Assembly: GCF_013344685.1 (NCBI RefSeq) | Contig: NZ_CP050137.1 | Span: 1,740,001 to 1,804,000, forward strand | Source of the DNA: Sphingomonas sp. CL5.1 | Lineage (GTDB): Bacteria; Pseudomonadota; Alphaproteobacteria; Sphingomonadales; Sphingomonadaceae | Length of the DNA: 64,000 bases | Direction of reading: 5' to 3' | Shown here: piece by piece, positions 1 through 8,166 of the stretch | Numbering within the stretch: position 1 is the stretch's first letter | How the letters are laid out: each line of letters begins with the position of its first letter | The notes under the pieces: model-generated | Databases searched by the model: none | Seen by the model: the letters and a program-made list of their open reading frames with translations, nothing else | Told to the model about the DNA's origin: nothing | Position numbers and translations under genes: made by a program

Positions 1-1320
1 CACACCGCGCAGGCGAGGACGCAGGCGGCTGACCCGAAATGGCTGTGGACGCACGGCTTCAACACACTCGACCGGCTGCTCAAGCTGGGCGACGGATTGT
101 GGCCGAGGCGGTTGCGCCAGCGCGCGCTCGCGGCGTGCGAGGCGTGGGTGCGCGAGCGGCTGAACGGCGAGGACGGGCTGGGCGCGATCTATCCGGCGAT
201 GGCGAACAGCGTGATGATGTTCGACGCGCTCGGCTATCCCGAAAGCGATCCCGGGCGCGCCATCGCGCGCAAATCGGTCGAGAACCTCCTCGTGATCCAT
301 GAGGACGAGGCTTATTGCCAGCCGTGCGTCTCCCCGGTGTGGGACACCGCGCTCGCCGCCCATGCGATGCTGGAGGCGGGCGGCGAGGAGAATGTCGCGC
401 GGGCCGGGGTGGCGCTCGACTGGCTCCGGCCGCGTCAGGTGCTCGATGTCGCGGGCGACTGGGCGCAGGAGCGGCCCGGCGTGCGGCCCGGCGGCTGGGC
501 GTTCCAGTATAACAACGCGCATTATCCCGACCTCGACGATACCGCCGTGGTGGTGATGGCGATGGACCGCGCGGGCGTGGCGGACCGGATGCCGATCGAT
601 CGCGGCGTCGAATGGACGGTGGGGCTGCAATCGAGGAACGGCGGCTGGGGCGCGTTCGACGCCGACAACGATTACGATTATCTCAATAACCTGCCGTTCG
701 CCGATCATGGCGCATTGCTCGATCCGCCAACCGCCGACGTGTCCGCGCGTTGCGTCTCGATGCTGGCGCAGCTCGGCGAGCACCGCGATTCGCCGCGCAT
801 GGCCGCCGCGCTCGACTATCTCCGCCGCGAGCAGGAACCGGACGGAAGCTGGTTCGGCCGCTGGGGGGTGAATTACATCTACGGCACCTGGTCCGTGCTG
901 TGCGCGCTCAACGCCGCCGGGCTGGGGCCGGACGAGCCGATGGTCGCGCGGGCGACGGCGTGGCTGACGGCGATCCAGAACCCGGATGGCGGCTGGGGCG
1001 AGGATTGCGACAGCTATGCGCTCGATCGCACCGGCCACGCGCCCGCGCCATCCACCGCCTCGCAGACCGCCTGGGCGCTGCTCGGCCTGATGGCGGCGGG
1101 CGAGGTGGACAGTGACGCGGTGAGGCGCGGCGTCGACTGGCTCGCCGCGCATCAGGAAGCGGACGGCCTGTGGGGGCAGGAGCATTACACCGGCGGCGGC
1201 TTTCCGCGCGTCTTCTATCTGCGCTACCACGGCTATCCGAAATATTTCCCGCTGTGGGCGATGGCGCGCTACCGCAACCTCAAGAGATCGAACACCCGGC
1301 GTGTCACGGTCGGGATGTGA
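1..1320 (+). CDS. shc: Squalene-hopene cyclase, C-terminal part (5' end outside window)
   Basis: This enzyme cyclises squalene to hopene, the first committed step of hopanoid synthesis, at the inner membrane. The frame is open from base 1, so the gene begins before the window; about 439 codons of a family that is usually 630-680 residues long are present. The catalytic aspartate motif appears as YPDLDDTAVV, followed by several QW-type repeats (NGGWGAFDADN, DGSWFGRWG, NPDGGWGED, EADGLWGQE) and the family's C-terminal GGGFPRVFYLRYHGYPKYFP block. The hpnG start codon follows 2 bases after the stop, so the two are probably co-transcribed. Any hpnCDE genes would lie upstream, outside the window. 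Confidence 0.95.
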   Translation, partial: HTAQARTQAADPKWLWTHGFNTLDRLLKLGDGLWPRRLRQRALAACEAWVRERLNGEDGLGAIYPAMANSVMMFDALGYPESDPGRAIARKSVENLLVIHEDEAYCQPCVSPVWDTALAAHAMLEAGGEENVARAGVALDWLRPRQVLDVAGDWAQERPGVRPGGWAFQYNNAHYPDLDDTAVVVMAMDRAGVADRMPIDRGVEWTVGLQSRNGGWGAFDADNDYDYLNNLPFADHGALLDPPTADVSARCVSMLAQLGEHRDSPRMAAALDYLRREQEPDGSWFGRWGVNYIYGTWSVLCALNAAGLGPDEPMVARATAWLTAIQNPDGGWGEDCDSYALDRTGHAPAPSTASQTAWALLGLMAAGEVDSDAVRRGVDWLAAHQEADGLWGQEHYTGGGFPRVFYLRYHGYPKYFPLWAMARYRNLKRSNTRRVTVGM

Positions 1321-1322
1321 GG

Positions 1323-1943
1323 ATGATCGCCGCCTGCGGGCTGAAGCGTGAGGCGCGGATCGTCGCGCGCGCCTGCCCGGATGCGGTGACGGTGATCGGC
1401 GGCGGCGTGGCGGCGCAGCTAGAGGCGCGGCTGGAGCTGGCGGCCGAGGGGTTCGCGGGGATCATCCTTTCGTGCGGCATCGCGGGTGCGCTCTCCCCGG
1501 CGTTGAGGCCGGGGGATGTGGTGATCGACGGCGACGATACGGTCGTGGAGCAGCTGCGGCGCGCCATGCCGGATGCGGCGCGAGGTCGGATCGTCGGTGG
1601 CGACGCGATCCTCGCCAGCGTAATGGCGAAACGCGCGCTCCGCGATGCGACGGGCGGCGTGGCGGTGGATATGGAGAGCCATGTCGCCGCGCGGGTCGCC
1701 GCGCGGCGCGGGCTGGCGTTCGGGGCGGTGCGCGTGATTTCGGACGGCGCGGCGGACGACCTGCCGCCCGCCGCGCTGGTCGGGATGCGGCCCGACGGCG
1801 GGCTGGCTTTGGGGGCGGTGCTCGCCTCGCTGGCGCGTGATCCGCGTCAGTTGCCGGCGCTGATCCGCACCGGGCGGCAGGCGGATCGGGCGTTTGCCGG
1901 GTTGAAGGCGGCAATGGAAGCGGTCAGCCGGATAATCGGCTGA
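1323..1943 (+). CDS. hpnG: Hopanoid-associated nucleoside phosphorylase HpnG
   Basis: This is a member of the purine/uridine phosphorylase superfamily. In hopanoid loci HpnG is known to remove adenine from adenosylhopane, leading towards ribosylhopane. The 206-residue protein has the superfamily glycine-rich block near residue 47 (SCGIAGALSP), the VDMES substrate-binding motif near residue 115, and a late RVISDGA motif. The ATG follows the shc stop by 2 bases, consistent with an operon. It converges on hpnH with only 9 bases between the stops, and HpnH makes its likely substrate. Length and context fit HpnG better than a general MTA/SAH nucleosidase. Confidence 0.88.
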   Translation: MIAACGLKREARIVARACPDAVTVIGGGVAAQLEARLELAAEGFAGIILSCGIAGALSPALRPGDVVIDGDDTVVEQLRRAMPDAARGRIVGGDAILASVMAKRALRDATGGVAVDMESHVAARVAARRGLAFGAVRVISDGAADDLPPAALVGMRPDGGLALGAVLASLARDPRQLPALIRTGRQADRAFAGLKAAMEAVSRIIG

Positions 1944-1952
1944 CGACGGCGC

Positions 1953-3098
1953 TCACGCCACCTTCTGCACGCGCTTGAACCCTTCGGGATCGGCTTCCTT
2001 GATCTTCGCCAGCTCGCGCTCGACGTGGCTGGAATAGACGTCCTCCGCCTTCCGCGCCTTCGACAGGTCAACGTCCGGCGCCATCGGCCCCTCTGTCTTC
2101 ACCCCCTTGCGCCCGATGCCGAACATCTTGAGCGGGTGGCGGATCGCGTCGGTGGCGGCGGTGCCCTCGAAGCCGCAATGCGTCATGCAGTTCGAGCATT
2201 TCTCGTACTTGCCGACGCCGTACTGCTCCCAGTCGGTGCCCTCCATTAGCTCCTTGAAGGTCGCGACATAGCCTTCGCCGAGCAGATAGCACGGCTTCTG
2301 CCAGCCGAAGATCGTGCGCAGCGGCATCGACCAGGGCGTGCATTCATAGGTCTGGTTGCCCGCGAGGAAATCGAGGAACAAAGGCGAGTTGGTGAAGGTC
2401 CAGTCTTTCCCGCCATGCCCGCGCGCGAACACGTCGCGGAAGAATTTCTTGGTCCGCTCGCGATTGAGGAAATGCTCCTGATCGGCCGCGCGCTCATAGG
2501 CATAGCCGGGGGAAATGGTGATCTCGACGCCCAGCGCCTCCATCTCGTCGAAATAGGCCGCCAGCCGCGCCGGGTCCGCCCCGTCGAACACGGTGCAGTT
2601 CACCTGCACGCGGAAGCCCTTCGATTTCGCGAGCCTGATCGCCTCCACCGCGATGTCGTAGGTGCCCTGCTGATCGACGGCGTGGTCGTGCATCTCCTTG
2701 TCGCCGTCGAGGTGAATCGACCAGGTGAAGAAGGGCGACGGCTCATATTCGTCGATCTTCTTCTTCAGCAGCAGCGCGTTGGTGCACAGGATCACGAACT
2801 TCTTCTTCGCGATATAGCCCTTCACGATGCGGGCCATGTCCTTGTGGAGCAGCGGTTCGCCGCCCGCGATCGAGACGGCGGGGGCGCCGCATTCGTCGAT
2901 CGCCTCCATGCATTGCTCATAGCTCATGCGCTGGTTGAGGATCGCGTCGGGATAGTCGATCTTGCCGCAGCCGGGGCAGGCGAGGTTGCAGCGGAACAGC
3001 GGCTCCAGCATCAGCACGAGCGGGTATTTGCCGCCCTTGATATGCTCCTTGAGCGTGTAGGCGCCGATGCGGGCGATCTGGGAGAATGGCAGGCTCAT
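1953..3098 (-). CDS. hpnH: Adenosyl-hopene transferase HpnH (radical SAM)
   Basis: HpnH is a radical SAM enzyme that adds a 5'-deoxyadenosyl group to diploptene, the first step of hopanoid side-chain extension. The 381-residue protein shows the radical SAM CxxxCxxC cluster at C37, C41 and C44 (RCNLACPGC), a GGEPLL motif at about residue 99-104, and a C-terminal CSNCMTHCGFEG block typical of HpnH. It is on the minus strand, convergent with shc-hpnG and directly downstream of ispH (8 bases between them), so ispH and hpnH probably share a promoter. I am confident because cluster motifs, length and neighbours all agree. Confidence 0.95.
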   Translation of the reverse strand: MSLPFSQIARIGAYTLKEHIKGGKYPLVLMLEPLFRCNLACPGCGKIDYPDAILNQRMSYEQCMEAIDECGAPAVSIAGGEPLLHKDMARIVKGYIAKKKFVILCTNALLLKKKIDEYEPSPFFTWSIHLDGDKEMHDHAVDQQGTYDIAVEAIRLAKSKGFRVQVNCTVFDGADPARLAAYFDEMEALGVEITISPGYAYERAADQEHFLNRERTKKFFRDVFARGHGGKDWTFTNSPLFLDFLAGNQTYECTPWSMPLRTIFGWQKPCYLLGEGYVATFKELMEGTDWEQYGVGKYEKCSNCMTHCGFEGTAATDAIRHPLKMFGIGRKGVKTEGPMAPDVDLSKARKAEDVYSSHVERELAKIKEADPEGFKRVQKVA

Positions 3099-3106
3099 AA
3101 GTCGTT

Positions 3107-4072
3107 CTACTCAGCGGCCGCGCGGACGGGCCGACGCAATTGGGGTGGAAGCGCGAACGAGACGTTCTCGGCCACGCCGTCCAGTTGCCGCACCGATACG
3201 GGGCGGACAGCGGCAATGGCAGCAATCACGCTTTCGATCAATTCATCCGGCGCGGAGGCCCCGGCGGTGATGCCGACCGTCTCCACGCCGTCGAGCCACG
3301 CGCGCTCGACGCCGCCGCCGTCATCGACCAGATAGCTCGGCACGCCCATCTCATCGCCGATCTCGCGCAGCCGGCTGGAATTGGAGCTGTTGCGCGCGCC
3401 GACCACGATCACGAGGTCGCTGTGCCGGGCAAGGTCGCGCACAGCGGTCTGGCGGTTCTGCGTCGCGTAGCAGATGTCGGCCACGTCCGGCCCGGTCACG
3501 TCGCTGAAGCGCGCGTTGAGCGCGACGATCACCCCGCGCGTGTCGTCCACGCTCAGCGTCGTCTGGGTGACATAGGCGATCGGCGTATCGTCCGCGAAGG
3601 GCAGCACCGCGACGTCCTCCGTCGTGGAGACGAGATGCACCGGCGCGTCGATCTGGCCCATCGTGCCGATCACCTCGGCATGGCCGGCGTGGCCGATCAG
3701 GACGAGCGTCCGCCCGGCCCTGGCATAGCGCCGCCCCTGCACATGCACCTTCGCGACCAGCGGGCAGGTGGCGTCGAGCACCGGCAGGTCGCGCGCGACG
3801 GCCGCCTCCTGCACCGCGCGGGGCACGCCATGCGCGCTGAAGATCGTCGGCGCGCCGGCCGGGATCTCGTCCAGCTCCTCGACGAAGATCGCGCCCTTGC
3901 CGCGCAGCCGCTCCACGACATGGCGGTTGTGGACGATCTCGTGGCGGACATAGACCGGCGGCCCGTAAAGCTCGAGCGCGCGCTCCACGATGTCGATCGC
4001 GCGGACCACGCCCGCGCAGAAGCCGCGCGGGCTGGCGAGAAGGACATTCAACGGAGAAGGAGAACCGGTCAT
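3107..4072 (-). CDS. ispH: 4-hydroxy-3-methylbut-2-enyl diphosphate reductase
   Basis: IspH is the last enzyme of the MEP pathway; it reduces HMBPP to IPP and DMAPP with a [4Fe-4S] cluster. The protein has the cluster cysteines in SPRGFCAG (C19), LDATCPLV and [10 protein letters not shown], plus the conserved [17 protein letters not shown] and NSSNSSRL motifs. I chose the ATG at 4072 because family members start about ten residues before the first SPRGFCAG; a GTG at 4084 is also possible. The gene sits in front of hpnH on the same strand, linking precursor supply to hopanoid synthesis, and is divergent from the hpnM-like gene. Confidence 0.95.
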   Translation of the reverse strand: MTGSPSPLNVLLASPRGFCAGVVRAIDIVERALELYGPPVYVRHEIVHNRHVVERLRGKGAIFVEELDEIPAGAPTIFSAHGVPRAVQEAAVARDLPVLDATCPLVAKVHVQGRRYARAGRTLVLIGHAGHAEVIGTMGQIDAPVHLVSTTEDVAVLPFADDTPIAYVTQTTLSVDDTRGVIVALNARFSDVTGPDVADICYATQNRQTAVRDLARHSDLVIVVGARNSSNSSRLREIGDEMGVPSYLVDDGGGVERAWLDGVETVGITAGASAPDELIESVIAAIAAVRPVSVRQLDGVAENVSFALPPQLRRPVRAAAE

Positions 4073-4227
4073 CTCGTCGTCCACGTCGTTCCCGGAAGGG
4101 TTCCAGATAGTCGTCCGATCCCAGATACAAAAGGCGCAATTGTGGCGATCCGCCGCCGGACGTGCTGAAGGGTGGACGGGCTGCCGCCGAAGCGGGTAAT
4201 CGCGGGGAACCGACTGGGAGTGTTTCC

Positions 4228-4821
4228 ATGCGTATGTCCCTTTCCACCGCGTTGCTGCTGGCGCTGACGGCCCCCGTTCCCGCCCTGGCGCAGGCCGATC
4301 CGGCCCGCGCGACCGTCCAGACGCTCGATGACGGGCTGATCGCGATCATGAAGGCGAAGGGCACGGCGAAAAGCCGCGCGACGGCGATCGCGCCGGTGAT
4401 CGACCGCACTTTCGACCTGCCGCTGATGACGCGGCTGGCGGTCGGCGCGGGCTGGACGACGATCGCCCCGGCCGACCAGCAGGCGTTGGTCGCCGCCTTC
4501 CGCCGCCTGACGATCGCGCAATATGCCGCCAATTTCGACGACTGGTCCGGCGAGAGCTTCGCGATCGCGCCGCAGGTCGACGCGCGCGGCGGCGACCGGC
4601 TGGTGCGCACGACGCTGGTGACGCCGGGCAAGGCGGGGATCGCGATCAGCTATCGCCTGCGCGCGAACGGCGGCGAATGGAAGATCATCGACGTCTTCTA
4701 CCGCAACGCGATCAGCCAGATCGCGACGCGCCGCGCCGATTTCGCGAGCGTGCTCGCGAAAGGCGGGGCGAAGGCGCTGGTGGCGCACCTCGACGCGCTG
4801 GCGGCGAAGGGCAGTTTTTGA
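4228..4821 (+). CDS. hpnM: HpnM/MlaC-like periplasmic lipid-binding protein
   Basis: This is a 197-residue protein of the toluene-tolerance Ttg2/MlaC family, named HpnM when it occurs in hopanoid loci. Such proteins carry lipids across the periplasm. An N-terminal signal peptide is visible ([16 protein letters not shown], then an ALAQA cleavage site). The family core follows: [15 protein letters not shown], then [19 protein letters not shown], then a C-terminal [13 protein letters not shown] segment. The ATG at 4228 has GGGAG seven bases upstream; an earlier in-frame start at 4162 would add 22 residues ahead of the signal peptide and is unlikely. Its stop overlaps the TTG start of the mlaA-like gene, so the pair is probably translationally coupled. 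Confidence 0.85.
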   Translation: MRMSLSTALLLALTAPVPALAQADPARATVQTLDDGLIAIMKAKGTAKSRATAIAPVIDRTFDLPLMTRLAVGAGWTTIAPADQQALVAAFRRLTIAQYAANFDDWSGESFAIAPQVDARGGDRLVRTTLVTPGKAGIAISYRLRANGGEWKIIDVFYRNAISQIATRRADFASVLAKGGAKALVAHLDALAAKGSF

Positions 4822-5783
4822 GCCTTTCGCTCCTTCTCCTTTCCGCCCCGGCGCCGATGATCGCCCCGGCGCGGGATATGCAGACCGAGGCGCCCGCGCC
4901 GCCGGTCGTCGCGCCCGCGCCTCCGCGGCCGTCGCAAGAAGCGCCGGCCGCGCCCGAACTGGCCGACCCGCTGACCGATCCGGCAACCGTCGCCGCCCAG
5001 CCGGTGCCGGCCAAGGCGCCCCGCCACGCGAAGGGCGATCCGCTCGAAGGCTTCAACCGCAAGATGTTCGGGCTGCACCAGTCGCTCGACAAGGCGATCT
5101 ACCGGCCGGCCGCGATGGGCTACAAGCATGTCGCGCCGAAGCCGGTGCGCACGGGCCTGCGCCATTTCTTCAGTAACCTCACCGAGCCGGTGGCCTTCGT
5201 CAATTATCTGTTGCAGCTCAAGTTCGGCAAGGCGGGGCGGACCCTGGTGCGCTTCACCGTCAATTCGACGCTCGGCGTGGGCGGCGTGCTCGATCTGGCC
5301 AAGACCGAGGGGATCAACATCCCGCATCACGACAACAGCTTCGGCGACACGCTGGCGCGCTACGGCTTCGGGCCGGGGCCGTATCTGTTCCTGCCGCTGG
5401 TCGGGCCGACCACGCTGCGCGACATATTGGGCGGTCCGGTGGACGGCGCGGTGCTGCCGATCGCGATCGGCAAGCCGTTCACCGACTGGCGCTATCAGGT
5501 GAGCAGCGCGGTCATTCCGGGGCTGGACCTGCGCGCCGAATCCGACGACGAGCTGCGCGCGCTGTTCGGCGGTGCGGTGGACCCTTATGCCACGTTGCGC
5601 TCGGTCTGGCTCCAGAACCGCGCCGCCGAGGTTGCGGCGATCCGCCACCGCAAGGCGCCGCCGGGCGAACTGGACGATCCGATGCGCGATCCCGATGCCC
5701 CGGCCGGCGCTTCGAACGCGCCCGAATTGTCCGATCCGCTCAGCGATCCCGCCGCTCACAATCCTGCCACAACGCCCCGATAA
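4818..5783 (+). CDS. mlaA: MlaA/VacJ family outer-membrane lipid asymmetry protein
   Basis: This VacJ/MlaA-like protein is expected to partner the MlaC-like protein encoded just upstream in moving phospholipids or hopanoids at the outer membrane. The family core is clear from about residue 75: DPLEGFNRKMFGLHQSLD, then RFTVNSTLGVGGVLD, then HDNSFGDTLARYGFGPGPYL. A proline/alanine-rich linker precedes the domain, and a short repeated LxDPLxDPA motif appears both before and after it. The preferred start is TTG at 4818, overlapping the hpnM stop as TTGA and giving a signal-like [12 protein letters not shown] segment; ATG at 4857 is the alternative. No lipobox cysteine is visible, although E. coli MlaA is a lipoprotein. 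Confidence 0.85.
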   Translation: MSLSLLLLSAPAPMIAPARDMQTEAPAPPVVAPAPPRPSQEAPAAPELADPLTDPATVAAQPVPAKAPRHAKGDPLEGFNRKMFGLHQSLDKAIYRPAAMGYKHVAPKPVRTGLRHFFSNLTEPVAFVNYLLQLKFGKAGRTLVRFTVNSTLGVGGVLDLAKTEGINIPHHDNSFGDTLARYGFGPGPYLFLPLVGPTTLRDILGGPVDGAVLPIAIGKPFTDWRYQVSSAVIPGLDLRAESDDELRALFGGAVDPYATLRSVWLQNRAAEVAAIRHRKAPPGELDDPMRDPDAPAGASNAPELSDPLSDPAAHNPATTPR

Positions 5784-5795
5784 CATTGGCTTGCG

Positions 5796-7721
5796 ATGAC
5801 AGACTTTCCTGAGACACCATTGCTGGACACGGTTGGGACGCCTGAGGCGTTGCGTGGTTTGCCGGTGGATCGTTTGCGTCAGGTGGCGGACGAGTTGCGG
5901 GCGGAGGTGATTTCGGCGGTGGGCCAGACGGGGGGGCATCTCGGGTCTGGTCTGGGCGTGGTCGAGCTGACGACGGCGATCCATTATGTGTTCGACACGC
6001 CGCGCGACCGGCTGGTGTGGGATGTCGGCCACCAATGCTATCCGCACAAGATCCTGACCGGGCGCCGCGACCGGATTCGCACGCTTCGGCAGGGCGGGGG
6101 GTTGTCGGGCTTCACGAAGCGGAGCGAGAGCGAGTACGACCCGTTCGGGGCGGCGCATTCGTCGACCTCGATCTCGGCGGCGCTGGGGTTCGCGATCGCG
6201 AACAAGCTCAGCGGCGCGCCGGGCAAGGCGATCGCGGTGATCGGCGACGGGGCGATGTCGGCGGGCATGGCCTATGAGGCGATGAACAACGCGGAAGCCG
6301 CCGGCAACCGGCTGGTGGTGATCCTCAACGACAACGACATGTCGATCGCGCCGCCGGTGGGGGGCTTGTCGGCATATCTGTCGCGGATCGCCTCGAGCCG
6401 GGAGTTCCTGTCGCTGCGCGAGGTGATGAAGCGGATCGCGCGGCGCTTGCCGCGTCCGTTCCACAATGCCGCGCGCAAGACCGACGAGTTCGCGCGTGGG
6501 ATGACGATGGGCGGGACGCTGTTCGAGGAGCTGGGCTTCTATTACGTCGGGCCGATCGACGGGCATAACCTCGATCATCTGATCCCGGTGCTGGAGAATG
6601 TCCGCGACGCGGAAGAAGGGCCGATCCTGGTCCATGTCGTGACCAAGAAGGGCAAGGGCTATGCCCCGGCGGAGGCGGCGGCGGACAAGTATCACGGGGT
6701 GCAGAAGTTCGACGTGATCACCGGGGCGCAGGCCAAGGCGCCGCCGGGGCCGCCGGCCTACCAGAACGTGTTCGGCGAGGCGCTGGCGGACGAGGCGGAC
6801 AAGGACCCGCGCATTGTGGCGATCACAGCCGCCATGCCGTCGGGCACCGGGGTGGACCGGTTCGCGAAGCGCCACCCTACCCGTGCGTTCGACGTCGGCA
6901 TCGCCGAGCAGCATGCGGTGACCTTCGCGGCGGGGCTGGCGGCGCAGGGGATGCGGCCGTTCTGCGCGATCTACTCGACCTTCCTGCAGCGCGCCTATGA
7001 CCAGGTGGTGCATGACGTGGCGATCCAGAACCTGCCGGTGCGGTTCGCGATCGACCGCGCGGGGCTGGTGGGAGCGGACGGGGCGACCCATGCCGGGAGC
7101 TTCGACATCACCTATCTCGCCTCGCTGCCGAACTTCGTGGTGATGGCCGCCGCCGACGAGGCGGAACTGGTGCATATGGTGCACACCTGCGTGGCGCACG
7201 ACACGGGGCCGATCGCGGTGCGCTATCCGCGCGGCAACGGCACGGGGGTGGCGCTGCCGGCGGTCCCGCAGGTGCTGGAGATCGGCAAGGGCCGGGTGGT
7301 GCGCGAGGGCAAGACGGTGGCGATCCTGTCGCTGGGTACGCGGCTGGCGGAAGCGTTGAAGGCGGCGGACGCGCTGGAGGCGAAGGGGCTGTCGACCACG
7401 GTGGCGGACCTGCGGTTCGCCAAGCCGCTGGACGAGGCGCTGATCCGTCGGCTGTTGTCGACGCACGAGGTGGCGGTGACGATCGAGGAGGGGTCGATCG
7501 GGGGGCTCGGCGCGCATGTGCTGACGCTGGCGTCGGACGCCGGGCTGATCGATACCGGCCTCAAGCTCAGGACCATGCGCCTGCCCGACCGCTTCCAGGA
7601 CCACGACAAACCCGACACACAATATGCCGACGCCGGACTCGATGCACAGCATATCGTCAATACCGTGCTCAAAACACTCAGGTGGAATGAGCGTGTCGCC
7701 GGGGAACGCCAGATCGGATGA
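5796..7721 (+). CDS. dxs: 1-deoxy-D-xylulose-5-phosphate synthase
   Basis: Dxs condenses pyruvate and glyceraldehyde-3-phosphate, the first and often limiting step of the MEP pathway, using thiamine diphosphate. At 641 residues it has the family's normal length. Motifs include [14 protein letters not shown], the ThDP-binding stretch from [17 protein letters not shown] to an NDN, the transketolase-like central domain ([15 protein letters not shown]) and a C-terminal domain ending in [10 protein letters not shown]. Its ATGA stop overlaps the start of the DUF2141 gene. Base use differs somewhat from its neighbours: it is rich in G-ended codons, with several CGT and TTG codons near the start. Placement in the hopanoid locus suggests dedicated precursor supply. 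Confidence 0.97.
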   Translation: MTDFPETPLLDTVGTPEALRGLPVDRLRQVADELRAEVISAVGQTGGHLGSGLGVVELTTAIHYVFDTPRDRLVWDVGHQCYPHKILTGRRDRIRTLRQGGGLSGFTKRSESEYDPFGAAHSSTSISAALGFAIANKLSGAPGKAIAVIGDGAMSAGMAYEAMNNAEAAGNRLVVILNDNDMSIAPPVGGLSAYLSRIASSREFLSLREVMKRIARRLPRPFHNAARKTDEFARGMTMGGTLFEELGFYYVGPIDGHNLDHLIPVLENVRDAEEGPILVHVVTKKGKGYAPAEAAADKYHGVQKFDVITGAQAKAPPGPPAYQNVFGEALADEADKDPRIVAITAAMPSGTGVDRFAKRHPTRAFDVGIAEQHAVTFAAGLAAQGMRPFCAIYSTFLQRAYDQVVHDVAIQNLPVRFAIDRAGLVGADGATHAGSFDITYLASLPNFVVMAAADEAELVHMVHTCVAHDTGPIAVRYPRGNGTGVALPAVPQVLEIGKGRVVREGKTVAILSLGTRLAEALKAADALEAKGLSTTVADLRFAKPLDEALIRRLLSTHEVAVTIEEGSIGGLGAHVLTLASDAGLIDTGLKLRTMRLPDRFQDHDKPDTQYADAGLDAQHIVNTVLKTLRWNERVAGERQIG

Positions 7722-8164
7722 GACGCCTGCTCCCGGCGCTGATCGCCCTGCCGCTCCTTTCCGCCGCCGCGCCGGAGGGCGTGCTGACCGTCGATGTCGG
7801 CAACGTCCGTGTCGGCAAGGGCGTGGTCCATGTCGATGTCTGCCCGGAAGCGAAGTTCCTGAAGGAGGACTGCCCCTGGTCCGGCAACGCCCGCGCACGG
7901 GTGGGGGAGACGCGGGTGACGGTGGGCAACCTGCCCGCCGGGCGCTATGCGGTGCAGGCGTTCCTTGACGAGAACGGCAACGGCAAGGTCGATCGCGGCT
8001 TCCTCGGCATCCCGAAGGAAGGGATCGGCTTCTCGAACGACGCGAAGATCCGCCTCGGCCCGCCGAAATTCGCCGACGCCGAGTTCGCCTTCGACGGCAC
8101 CGCCCGCACGATCCGGCTGAATTTGCGCTATTTCACCGGGCCGTCCGGCCCGCCCGCGCGCTGA
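7718..8164 (+). CDS. DUF2141 family secreted protein
   Basis: This is a 148-residue exported protein of the DUF2141 family, whose function is not established. A signal peptide is visible ([19 protein letters not shown]). The mature part has the family pattern: an early beta-strand stretch, then [20 protein letters not shown], then [17 protein letters not shown], and a late [10 protein letters not shown]. Two cysteines near residues 42 and 52 could form a disulfide. The ATG overlaps the dxs stop as ATGA, and hpnN starts 2 bases after its own stop, so it lies inside the dxs-hpnN operon. This suggests, but does not show, a role in envelope lipid handling. Confidence 0.8.
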   Translation: MRRLLPALIALPLLSAAAPEGVLTVDVGNVRVGKGVVHVDVCPEAKFLKEDCPWSGNARARVGETRVTVGNLPAGRYAVQAFLDENGNGKVDRGFLGIPKEGIGFSNDAKIRLGPPKFADAEFAFDGTARTIRLNLRYFTGPSGPPAR

Positions 8165-8166
8165 GC

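Noticed and set aside
4698..7898. A 1066-codon open frame on the minus strand opposite mlaA and dxs
   Set aside because: It is antisense to genes with clear motifs, is rich in Arg/His/Gln/Pro with no domain, and is a known artefact of GC-rich coding DNA.
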